Below are positions 12,977 through 21,982 of a stretch of DNA of 64,000 nt, piece by piece (position 1 is the stretch's first letter; each line of letters opens with the position of its first letter). Source of the DNA: Trametopsis cervina (lineage: Eukaryota > Basidiomycota > Agaricomycetes > Polyporales > Irpicaceae); NCBI GenBank assembly GCA_022385755.1, contig MU278348.1:1337035-1401034 (forward strand), in the 5' to 3' direction. The translations under genes were made by a program, and so were the position numbers. Below the pieces are notes generated by a model. The model saw nothing but the letters and a program-made list of their open reading frames with translations. It was not told where the DNA came from and did no database searches.

Positions 12977-13556
12977 GACTGCGTATCCGCTGGCGCTCGT
13001 TACAAAGTCACTGTTCGCAAGGTCGTAGCAGTAGTGAAAGGGAGAGCTCGACTGCCCGGCCAGCGAGAGATCGTCGGTGCTTAATCGTGGCTGGTGGCAA
13101 AAAGATGCATGCGAGGTAGTGGAGACGCTGGACTCAGTTGTTACGATTTCAGGTGAAACTCTGATGTCAATGGGTATACTGCACACAATAATTTCCAGCG
13201 ATGTACTTCAGAACATATGGATTCCTGTCTTCCTAAGGTATGTATGCACCGAGGTGCAGGGGAAATGGATAGCAGTAAGAGAGAAGAATTTTAATGAGAA
13301 AAGCAGCAGAAGAAGGCAGTGTCGTATGTCACAAGAAAAAGGAGCCACTTCCAGAGAATACGCTTAAAATAAACAGAAAGATGCAACGGATGGTCGTAAG
13401 GACAGACTCTATAGCGCTCCGCCGCGATGGGTTCGCAGGCAAAGTGATAGCGTTACCACCACTATGCTAACAGCTACGAAGAGGACCGTTAACCGGAGGA
13501 GAAAGGGTACTAGAGAGCAAGGACAGAGGAAGGAAAGGCGGAAGCAACCGCGTTCA
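12977..13556. promoter_or_regulatory. Golgin promoter and G-beta 3' flank
   Basis: 580 bases between the golgin start codon and the stop codon of the upstream G-beta gene, both on the minus strand. It should contain the G-beta 3' UTR and the golgin promoter. No TATA box or repeated element stands out and no credible small gene is present. Confidence 0.4.
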
Positions 13557-14812
13557 TCACGCCCACACCTGGAGTAAAAGTCAGTTGACGGAAGGGTGTT
13601 AGACACGCTGTATAACATACCCGAAGAGTGCTGTCCCAGCTACCCGTGCAGAGCGCCATGCCGTCTGCGCTGACACCCAAGCAGCTGACACGGTTCTCGT
13701 GTCCTGTCAGGACTCCGACACGTTCACCCTTGAGCGTGTCCCACACGTTGCAGGTCCAATCATCATACCCGCCGAACAGGACACGGCCCGAGATAGAGAA
13801 AGCGACCGAGGTGATACCGCAGAGGATGTTATCGTGCGTGAAGGAGTTCAATTCCCTGTCCGCGCGGATATCGAAGAGGCGACAGGATGCGTCATCAGAC
13901 CCGGTGGCGAATGCATCCCCATTGGGGAAGAACCTGAGGCAAGGTTGAGCATACAAATACTAAGAATACTAACCACTTACGAGACGGCGTTGATATCAGA
14001 CTCATGGCCAGTGAAGGTCTGAACAGCCTTGCCACTGCGGATATCCCAAAGCTTTGCAGTAGCATCGCATGCGCCGGACACGAAGACGTTTTGATTCGTG
14101 CCAAGGGACAAGCTAACAGTGGGAGAAGAATCAGTTTCCGTCACACCCATAATGTACTCTCACATACCTCATTACGTCGCCGGTGTGATCGCTGAACTCA
14201 ACCACACGCACTCCAGCTTCGATATCCCACAGCATGCAAGTCATATCTCCGGAACTGGTGACAATCTGTCGGTCGTTGATGAAGCGACAGCAGCTAAGGT
14301 AACCAGAATGAGCGCTGAGCTCGCGAGCGCCCTTGGAACCTGTTCCTTCCTTGACATTGAGGTTGTATATCGAGCAAATATTATCGAGACCACCACATGC
14401 GACGAAGTTGCCAGACGGTGAGTACGCGCACGTCATGACCCAGCTCGACCGAAGAGGGATAGCGTGGACTTTGTTTGTAGTATACGCGTCCCAGACAATC
14501 AGCTTTCCATCTTGTGATGCGGATACAAGGTGTCGACGGTCCATTGCCCAGTGCATAGCGTAAATTTTCGCAAGATGTCCCCGCAGAGCTCGTCGTGGCC
14601 TCATCACAATACGCGGGAGCGAGTCCACCTCAGCAGCCATAGCCCGCACTAGCAGCCTATCAGTGTCACAGCAAACCATCCCCGAACCTCTGACACATAC
14701 AGCTTGTATCTGCGGATGACTCTCTCTTCGCACGAATCTTCTCCTTCAAGCTTTCAGCCTCTCTCCGTGCGGCTGCGATCCGCTCTTGGATATCTCCTTG
14801 AGATTGCGACAT
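13557..14812 (-). CDS. GPB1: Heterotrimeric G-protein beta subunit
   Basis: Exons 14812-14701, 14648-14168, 14112-13981, 13933-13621 and 13568-13557; 349 residues, the usual length for G-beta. The N-terminal helix ([19 protein letters not shown]) is the coiled-coil segment that pairs with G-gamma, and seven WD40 blades follow. Landmarks include [59 protein letters not shown] and the end STLRVWA. In basidiomycetes this subunit works with pheromone- or nutrient-coupled G-alpha proteins at the plasma membrane to control mating, MAPK and cAMP signalling. The last coding exon is only 12 nt (Val-Trp-Ala-stop). A leader intron is predicted just upstream. Family and exon structure are secure; the symbol follows fungal usage (GPB1/STE4). 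Confidence 0.96.
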
Positions 14813-14849
14813 CTTGGAGTCTTGTGTGAGTAGGCAGAACGAGTGTCGA

Positions 14850-14910
14850 CTGCAGATTGATGAGAGTTGTCATGTCAGAGAGGCCGATGAGTAACCCAAG
14901 CTACACTCAC
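14850..14910 (-). other. Predicted 5' UTR intron of the G-beta gene
   Basis: On the minus strand GTGAGTGT begins at 14910 and CTGCAG ends at 14850, 37 bases before the G-beta ATG. The 61 nt length and both splice signals match the coding introns of the window. Leader introns are common in fungal signalling genes. The call rests on splice signals only, since non-coding sequence offers no frame check. Confidence 0.5.
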
Positions 14911-15911
14911 CGTGAAATGCACGCTTGTGTTTAGTGAAAGGTGTAAAAGAGGGAGGAAGAAGGGGTCGAGCGCGTGCGTGAGAAGTTACGGGAAGGCAAG
15001 GTTCTGATATCGTAACCACTACCCTTAGCGCCGGAAACAACTAGCACTTGCTGTCGGGCAGTCGTTGGACTAGATAAGCAATACGAAGTAGTGAAGTGTA
15101 CGAATGAGAAAGGAGGAGGGAGATGAGAGAGACGGAGAGCGAGGGGAACAGGCTGGAGTTCACAGACTTCTGATGGTTGCTTTGAGTTCACCGTTCAACT
15201 CCGACAGCACCCGGAAGGTCCGCCTGCTGAGGCACACTTCAGTCAAACCGAACCTACGCCCGAGATCAAGTCACTCGTTGTCCTACTTCACATTCCAGTG
15301 CTGAACAATAATGCACCTACAATCTCGTATCTTCAGCTTTACAAATATCCAGCAGGACCAACACTAGGTCCCGGTTTATTCATCAAAAGGTGATGTTCTC
15401 CGATGGGCCAGGAATGCATTGCATCTCTTTCTATGGTGGATGTTGTGGCAAACGACATAGCATCTCGGGATGTAGGCCATTCCGCTGTAAACATAGTGAG
15501 CCCGATGTGAATCATCCACAGCCCCACCACTGGTTTTGAATGTAGGACAATACGCGTCTCCTCGGCTCCCTAAACTTGCAGGCCGGAGGAAATGCTACTT
15601 GGCTGCTACCGTCGGATCCGTAACACAAGAACTATCAGGATTCGGTCACCCAGTGCAATCTTATCGCGTCTACGCACATCTTCATATCGCCAAACCATTC
15701 CGCCGTTGCATCGTGGCGAACTGTGCAGCTCGCTCGCCGCTCAGAATACATATTCTTGGGTTACAAATACGTGGTCGCTTACTTCGAACCTGCTGTGCGG
15801 GGCCGTAGTCATCGATGGTATGCCACTCCTCGCTATCGTCAATCACCTATAGTCAAAACACCTGAGTCGGCAATTGTGCTAATGTAGTTTGAGCATTTAG
15901 AGGCGCTAGAC

Positions 15912-16229
15912 CTAGTCATTCGACATGCATTCCTCAGTATCACCAGGCTGCGCAAAAAATGGAGAATGCGGTTCCAGCGCATTTTTGGCAGCATATCTTT
16001 TTGCTACATCCAATAAGACGTCCAAGAAAATAGGTACCAAGCTACCTTCCCCGGGCGCGACCACCAGACAGGCGGACATAACCTGGGGATGTCGATCGTG
16101 CCGATAGACCTTTTCTCTGCATTTCCTACTACCTATAGGATTTTGGCGCGTACAACGATGCTTAATGAAGCCGTTGACAACGGAACGCATCATGATGTGC
16201 ACGGGATCGTTAAGCATCGCGCTTTTCAC
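15912..16229 (-). CDS. Possible divergent or decayed dsRBM-like microprotein
   Basis: Weak candidate. Exons 16229-16046 and 16003-15912 (intron 42 nt, in frame and stop-free even if retained) give 91 residues; the next Met, four codons in, is an equally good start. The C-terminal part contains HPQVMSACLVVAPG followed by EAKRYAAKNALE. That has the spacing of the beta strand plus the AKxxAAxxAL helix of a double-stranded-RNA-binding motif, with the central GxGxGxSKK stretch missing. It lies in the same island as three clearer dsRBM genes, which raises its likelihood, but orientation is opposite and the first half has no recognisable signal. It may be a pseudogene or chance. Confidence 0.25.
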   Translation of the reverse strand: MKSAMLNDPVHIMMRSVVNGFIKHRCTRQNPIGSRKCREKVYRHDRHPQVMSACLVVAPGEGSLVPIFLDVLLDVAKRYAAKNALEPHSPFFAQPGDTEECMSND

Positions 16230-16944
16230 TTACTGAGTCTCTACGCCACACGCGGGGCTCGTCGCGTTCTCTCAGACGCTTTTAGGAGCCTTCCTTTACT
16301 TGCATAACCGTTATGCGTGTCATATCACAAAGGAATCCCGTCCTTATGTGTGCTACAAATTTATCCGCAGTCCTAGGTGAGTCATCGTATCTTGGTGAAA
16401 ATTTTCGTTGCTAATTATCCATTTTCTTTGGCACTGTCGGAGATGTCTGCCTAATACGGTGGACAGGTTTCGCTTGCTGCGTAGTGTGGAATGCAAAGTT
16501 CGTTTGCTGCTACGTGGGGGTGTGTATATGTGCTGCTACTATCTTCAAGGGTGAATGTAATAACCTCAGATATCTCAATAAGAGTACGTTGAGGGCAGTT
16601 GATACAGCCACTCAAAGCCTGGGGTCCAGAATATCCGCCACTCGCCTTCATGCCCAAGTCAATCAGCCACTTTCTGCCGACACATCGTAGCTTGTCACGT
16701 ATACTAGGATGCAACCCAGTATCCTTATGTTCCCGGCACATATGGCGGTTTTCGCGCAGCTTCCCGTGATGACTCCAGCTGCATAGCCGAGTTCTCTTCC
16801 AAGTAGAGGTCGGCGCCGTACAGAATCCCGCTCTGCCGTGTACATCGGCGAGTCCTAACAGAGCTGTTCGTCTTCCAAGGATGTGGTCTATGTAGCTGCC
16901 ACCGCTGCGTAATCTACTGCCGCTGGTTCAGCACCAGAACACGA

Positions 16945-16950
16945 TATAAA
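16945..16950 (+). promoter_or_regulatory. TATA box of dsRBM gene 1
   Basis: TATAAA, 83 bases upstream of the ATG at 17033, in a compact promoter followed by a C/A-rich leader. Clear TATA boxes are rare elsewhere in the window, so this suggests a regulated rather than housekeeping promoter. Confidence 0.55.
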
Positions 16951-17032
16951 GGAGGAGAAATGAATCTCCTACACCAAGCCTCACCACCCCCGACTTCCAG
17001 ACACACCTTCCAACCTTCCAACCAGCATCAGA

Positions 17033-17401
17033 ATGGCAGAGTCGTCTCGTACGTCGGATTTCTATCTCCCGCTTTTATCCTACTCTTATCTGCGTACTGA
17101 TAGCTACTGCAGATTGGAGAATGCAGCTCAATAATCTATTGCAAAGATCGTACGGGACCAGGGTGCTTACCTGGCAAACCGAACAAATAGGTCCTCAGCA
17201 CGTCGCCCCGTGGGTTGCAACTGCACTAGGTAAATATTGTGATAAAATTGTTTTCAACCACGACTACTGCGCTAACATACGTTTCAAGTTAATGGGGTCA
17301 ACTACGGCTCCGGTCAAGCTCACACGCAAGGCGAGGCAAAGGAGCAGGCCGCAAGAGTCGCCTACTATGGCCTGATGGACGAATTAAGCCGCAGGCGCTG
17401 A
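17033..17401 (+). CDS. Stand-alone dsRBM microprotein 1
   Basis: Exons 17033-17048, 17113-17229 and 17289-17401; 81 residues that are essentially a single double-stranded-RNA-binding motif. Helix 1 is MQLNNLLQ; strands 1-2 are VLTWQTEQIGP then PWVATAL|VNGVNYGSG (| marks the second intron, phase 1); helix 2 is GEAKEQAARVAYYGLMDEL. The canonical RNA-contacting KKxAK at the start of helix 2 reads QGEAK, so the paired lysines are lost. RNA binding may be weak, or the motif may act in protein-protein contact as some dsRBMs do. A TATA box lies upstream. No other domain is present. The fold assignment is by pattern; the biological role is unknown. Confidence 0.75.
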
Positions 17402-18766
17402 GGCATGTAGCTTTTCGCTCACTCCAGTAACCTCCAATAGTTTTCTGACAGCTTGTGGGTGAACAGACGTTTCTTTTGTAGCCTGAGCATTCGCGATCAA
17501 GCTCTCATATCGCCCTCGAACAACTTGAATGTAGCACTACGTTATTTGGTGTATCATATACTTCCCCCGTCTCGTGCTGTCTTTTAATCCTAGCTATAAT
17601 CAGTAGTACCTTCCGCGCTGTCAGGTAGACAACAGCAGTCTACAATTTCAATTATAATGCGACCCGATATACCTAAGCAAATAATGAAGGTTTACGCTCA
17701 GTAAGTCATACTGTGGTACGGACAGGCCCGCGATACTTCGGGCCGGAGAGGTTACAGTTGTTAGTGCCAAGAGCCGCCACGATGCTGCCAACTGCTTGCA
17801 ACGCGGTTCGACTTTCATAGAATCGAAGCCTAGTGAGCCTATCCTTACCCCTTACCCGCTAATATTCATCGATGTATATCATTTTTCTCGAAGGACCGCA
17901 CGGCGTAGCTGGTCTATTTATCTGTTGCGGTAATAAAGCACGCCAGGCTGACAATCATTGCTCTGATGAAGCACGTCAGTGACTTCGTCACTTCGGTGAG
18001 AACTCGCTCGAGACATGTTCAAACACAGCTTTTCTTTCATACTTTAGCTCCTCTGGCTCGGTGTTCGCGAACATTAAGGATCGCGGGAGCGACACGTGGA
18101 TCAACAAAGTGCATGGGAGACACCAGCACAGCTGCGCGTGCTTAGCAGCCTGCAACGGCATACTTCCTGTACTCTTTGTTACGTCCTTCGTCCTTCTGGT
18201 AGCCACCGGGCCTTCGCTCTACGGAGCGCAGGAGAGGCTGACATCCTCTTCATGCCGCAACATTGACACTCGCTTCCCGCAACTATACACCCTACTCGCG
18301 TCTGGCCGCTTCGATTCGAGGGTTGGGTCGCCTCCAATGAAGAGCCCCTACCATTTCAAGCCCGCTTCAGTCGGCGGGTCGGAGCACGTCCTATGGACCG
18401 AAGCAAGGCAAGCCGTTGCGGCAATTGTCTCCCGTTGAAGACCCCGCTTGCGTTTGCGGGCCTCAAGTAGTCCACGGTTGTCAATTCTTTCGTTTGTTAA
18501 ATTATTACTCTGTGCCGATTGTGTCTTTTTCCATCCACCGACCCCCTATGGCGAACCGCTCATCCCTGGAATACATGTCGCAAGGCTCCACTGCTGCTTG
18601 ATCTGCAACATTGCTGAAGGCTTGAAGGCGGACATGCCAATGCGATCGGTCTCGCCGACACGCATCAACCAGAGCGAAGAGGCCCTGCTCGTGGATGGCG
18701 CGCATGTTTGAAAAATCTATATATACTTACCCCGAGCTGGGTCGATGGAGAGCAGGATAATACACC
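17402..18766. other. Intergenic region between dsRBM genes 1 and 2
   Basis: About 1.4 kb. The longest open frame (18061-18438, +) has no recognised motif and no supporting splice pattern. Apart from the TATA-like run at 18718-18725 next to gene 2, I see nothing specific. Confidence 0.4.
18718..18725 (+). promoter_or_regulatory. TATA box of dsRBM gene 2
   Basis: TATATATA, with its 3' end 41 bases before the ATG at 18767. The short spacing implies a very short 5' UTR. Position relative to an intact small gene supports a promoter role. Confidence 0.5.
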
Positions 18767-19153
18767 ATGAACAACGGTATGTTAGGTGTTCGTCGTAGAT
18801 GCAGCTTCAGTGTATGCTCACGATGTCCCTCAGGAGCTACTGTCGCTTTAAACAACCGTATGTCGGTATCGAAAGTAAGCCATGCACTCGCTGACCTTGC
18901 TGTTAGACCTGCAATCTACGGATCGCCTGGCCGCATTGGTTTGGGCAGAGTCTACCTCTGGCCCCGCTCATGCGCCCGTTTGGACCGTCGTTTGCAAAAG
19001 TGAGTCCCGTGGTTATTCTGTGTGCTCATGTTATTGACGAGGCCGCGCGCAGTTGACAACGTCGAGATGGGAAGTGGAACGGGAGCACAGAAACATGTTG
19101 CGAAAGATGCGGCCGCCGCTCAGGCACTCAGAGCGCTCGGTGTGTGGCCTTGA
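18767..19153 (+). CDS. Stand-alone dsRBM microprotein 2
   Basis: Four exons: 18767-18776 (10 nt), 18834-18857 (24 nt), 18907-18999 and 19053-19153; 75 residues, one complete dsRBM and nothing else. Helix 1 is ALNNHLQ; strand 1 LAALVWAES, then a GPAHAPVWTVVC segment typical of fungal dsRBMs, K|IDNVEMGSG around the last intron, and helix 2 QKHVAKDAAAAQALRAL. The RNA-contact motif is K-H-x-A-K instead of K-K-x-A-K. The 24 nt second exon and the phase-1 introns match dsRBM gene 3 exactly, so the two are paralogues. The splice model is strongly constrained: all four exons must join for the domain to form. Function unknown. Confidence 0.8.
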
Positions 19154-20959
19154 GTGTTCATATCTGCTTTGAAAGCCGTACTCTGTCGTGCGCCGCGGTT
19201 TGCATTCACCGTCCTATTCGCTTCTACAGGCGGTGGTGCCCCGCATTCTCTCCAATTTCGTGTATCAGTTTTTCTTTCTGTACCTATCAGCTCCACTTTT
19301 CTGGTCGTTGCAGTTACTCCTTCTGATCGTAAACAATTCGTTGTGTTCATTTATCTGACCGGGGACGATAACGGAAACGTACAAGCAGCGCTTGTGAGGT
19401 CGTGGAATGATTCAATCGGGGGCTTCACAACTACCCGTCGTAGTTCTGAAGCTATCGATTGCGGAGAGCCTCGCGACCTGCGGATGGTATATGTTGGCTC
19501 CCCTGCCGTCAGAATTCACCGTGCAAGATGACCTCGCCGGTGACGCGCGTCTCACTAGCCACTGACCATCTTGATCCTGTTGTCCCGATGCTACCTCACT
19601 GACACACCGTGTTCGGGTATCCTCCACAGATACATCAGGAATTTCAATCTTGAGCGACCATCTGTACCGGCATCTCGTCCTCGCTGCGGTGGATTGCCTC
19701 CATTCAAGTAATGCATTCGTCCACTGGACTGCGCACCCCGTACATGATTTCGATCGGCGAGCCACGGTGAGTTCACATGCCTATGAGAGAGATGTGGGAG
19801 CTACGCTTCTGGATAGATGTGCGCTCTTACGTTGGCCGGTGACTTACTACGTCTTGTCGGGTATGTGTTGGTGTCCGCTTGATCACTACAACATTGACCG
19901 AACGAGCAGTCAAGCGAATTTGGCAGATGGCTCTCCAGACCGTTACAAAGGTGCAATACAACGGATAGCAATAGCTATCCCTGTATCTACCTTGCTGTTC
20001 TTCCAAGCCTACGGTGGTCAACGCGCGTTTATTCGGGAAGCAAAACGTATGTAGAGGGCTTACTTGATCAAACGCTGTCAGCTTATGACCCAGCCGTGGG
20101 TACAAGTTATTGTCGCTGGGTCAACCCTTACAAACTGCCAGCTCTACACTGACCAAACCTAATTCGGTGCCACACTATCAAGGGGCCAGCAGAGGACCAT
20201 CCGTCTTGCCGCCCCAAACATGATGATCCGATGTCGGGCACCGCTATTGGTTATGCCACCCTGAATCGTTTGCGATGAAGTCTGCATGATGGCGCTGTAA
20301 CTGCTCTGAATAGCGGGCAGGATGTTTTCATCGCAATGTCACAATCAAACTGCATCATCGCAAACCGGATCCGTACTCCCTACTATTGCATAATGCCAAA
20401 GCATGGACAGGATTGCTTGTTCGGCTGTTCGGCTGTCGACTCTGATATTTCTCCCTGTGAGTGCTAACCGTTGCACTATGCTCATCCACCATGGTCCTAA
20501 TCAAGTAGCTATAATAAAACCTCCACAGAAGAAAATGTGGTCTCTACTACCGCCGAACGGAGCGCCTTTAGCAATACCGAGGCTGCTTGATGGAACCGCA
20601 CAGTTGCGAATCGTCTAGTGTGTCCAAGTTCGGGATGTTCACCTGCTGAGAACAGTACCAACTGCCCAACATGGGCTTGCGGTCCCTGTGTATCCAACCA
20701 ATGGCCGCAGTCTAGAATTCAATATGCATGTCACGATTATTCTGTACAGGCGTCCGCTGCAGCAGACACTTCGCAGTCCGCCATCCACTCCTGGTAATCT
20801 CTGAAATCGCCGTCCCCCATCAGCAATGGTGAAGTTTGAGATAAATAGGCTGGTGCAGAGAGCATCGTACTGTACCTAGATTCCAGCAAGCCTTCCTCAT
20901 ATCTCACTACCCGTACTCCCTCTGCCTCCGTAGATAACTCGAACATCGTAGCGACAAGA
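19154..20959. other. Intergenic region between dsRBM genes 2 and 3
   Basis: About 1.8 kb. The minus-strand frame 20697-20509 encodes HTRRFATVRF followed by an AAS-rich helix, vaguely like the middle and end of a dsRBM, but lacks the G-rich loop and the lysine motif. Other frames look random. A TATA-like GATAAATA at 20840-20847 may serve gene 3. Confidence 0.35.
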
Positions 20960-21339
20960 ATGTCAACGATTTGTAAGTTCTACAATGTGCGCTATCGATT
21001 ATGCGATGCTCACCCCTTCCATAGCCTGGGCTGTCAGACTCAATAATCGTGTGTGTCGTTGTAAAGGATGAGCCACTATATCTGACTGACCTACTATATG
21101 TAGACTTCCAGAAACTGGGCACCCTGTACACTTTGAACACCGTGGAGGAGAGACGTGGTGATATGTGGACGTGTGCATATAAGGGTTGGCCTTTCCTTTA
21201 TCGTCAAACCAAGCAGCCCAACGCTAACCCTGGAACAGTGAACGGCGAAGTCAAAGGACAAGCCTCAGCCCCGACCAAGCATGATGCAAAGGAGGCTGCT
21301 GCACTGCAGGCATTGCAAGCACTCGGTGTAGTCGTGTAA
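20960..21339 (+). CDS. Stand-alone dsRBM microprotein 3
   Basis: Exons 20960-20972 (13 nt), 21025-21048 (24 nt), 21104-21184 and 21239-21339; 72 residues forming one dsRBM. Helix 1 is VRLNNHFQ; strands follow as LYTLNTVEE, DMWTCAYK|VNGEVKGQA (last intron at the mark); helix 2 is PTKHDAKEAAALQALQAL. The RNA-contact motif is T-K-H-D-A-K, like gene 2. Exon number, the 24 nt second exon and the last-intron position are the same as in gene 2. The last intron (54 nt) is a multiple of three and contains no stop, so an unspliced transcript would encode a longer, interrupted motif; splicing is favoured because it restores the VNGxxxG loop. Role unknown. Confidence 0.78.
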
Positions 21340-21559
21340 GAATGGATTAGCGGAACATGATGGCACCTATCTGTTCTATGTGGTATTTCAGGTGCCTGGT
21401 ACAATCAAATTCCTGTTCAATCACTAGCGCTTCGCCATCACCACAGATGCCATTCTTGTAGCACTTACCAAATACGATATAAGCCCCGACTCGTGATTAT
21501 GTAAATCTCTGTTGTTCACGCGCGCACTTTGTTTCTCCCCACCATCAAGCATAGCGAGA

Positions 21560-21894
21560 ATGTCAAGACGCCCTATCTTTCCGCTCGTCATCGCAGGTTT
21601 CACTGGTATGATGCTTTGCTTGCCGCGCGGTTCCGTTCGTTGATTGAACTCGAAGGTATTTTGTCGGGTGTATACATCTTCAAGCCTATTCTTGAGAATC
21701 AAACAGCGAGGTAATTTACCAAAAAGGCACCGCACCATCTACCTAACCAAACGCTCATTCATTACAGTACATCTCGTGACAGCGGTGATCAGCTTGGAGT
21801 CGAAAGGATAGCGAACTCGTCACCGCAACCATCAGCTGATACCACATTGCTCGCTGCCGCCGGACCTAGTCAAGCGGGAGACAGGCGTAGCTGA
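21560..21894 (+). CDS. PIGBOS1-like mitochondrial microprotein
   Basis: Exons 21560-21596, 21656-21710 and 21768-21894; 72 residues. The N-terminus is MSRRPIFPLVIAGILSGVYIFKP: two arginines, one short hydrophobic span, then the motif G-V-Y-I-F-x-P-x-x-E. This arrangement matches animal PIGBOS1, an outer-mitochondrial-membrane microprotein of about 54 residues that contacts the ER and tunes the unfolded protein response. The remaining ~40 residues are polar and Ser/Ala-rich with no motif. The motif only forms when the first intron (59 nt) is removed, which supports the model. Mitochondrial location is inferred from the similarity. An unrelated small tail-less membrane protein is the alternative. 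Confidence 0.6.
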
Positions 21895-21982
21895 AGATGC
21901 CTATGTCTGCGTAGTGTTTTTGCGGACAAGCGCCGCTTGAAGTACTGTATGTACATACACTAAGCTGTGCGGGGTATGATTA

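Larger units (their letters stand above)
14911..17032. other. Gene-poor interval left of the dsRBM cluster
   Basis: About 2.1 kb between the G-beta promoter and the first dsRBM gene. It holds one weak minus-strand candidate (15912-16229, listed separately). Other open frames, such as 15536-15808 (+), look random. A TATAAA box lies at its right end (16945-16950). Base composition shows no clear change and no terminal repeats or transposase remnants were seen. Confidence 0.4.

Noticed and set aside
14911..21900. Transposon origin for the dsRBM island
   Set aside because: Looked for terminal repeats, transposase, integrase or reverse-transcriptase motifs and target duplications on both strands; none were seen.
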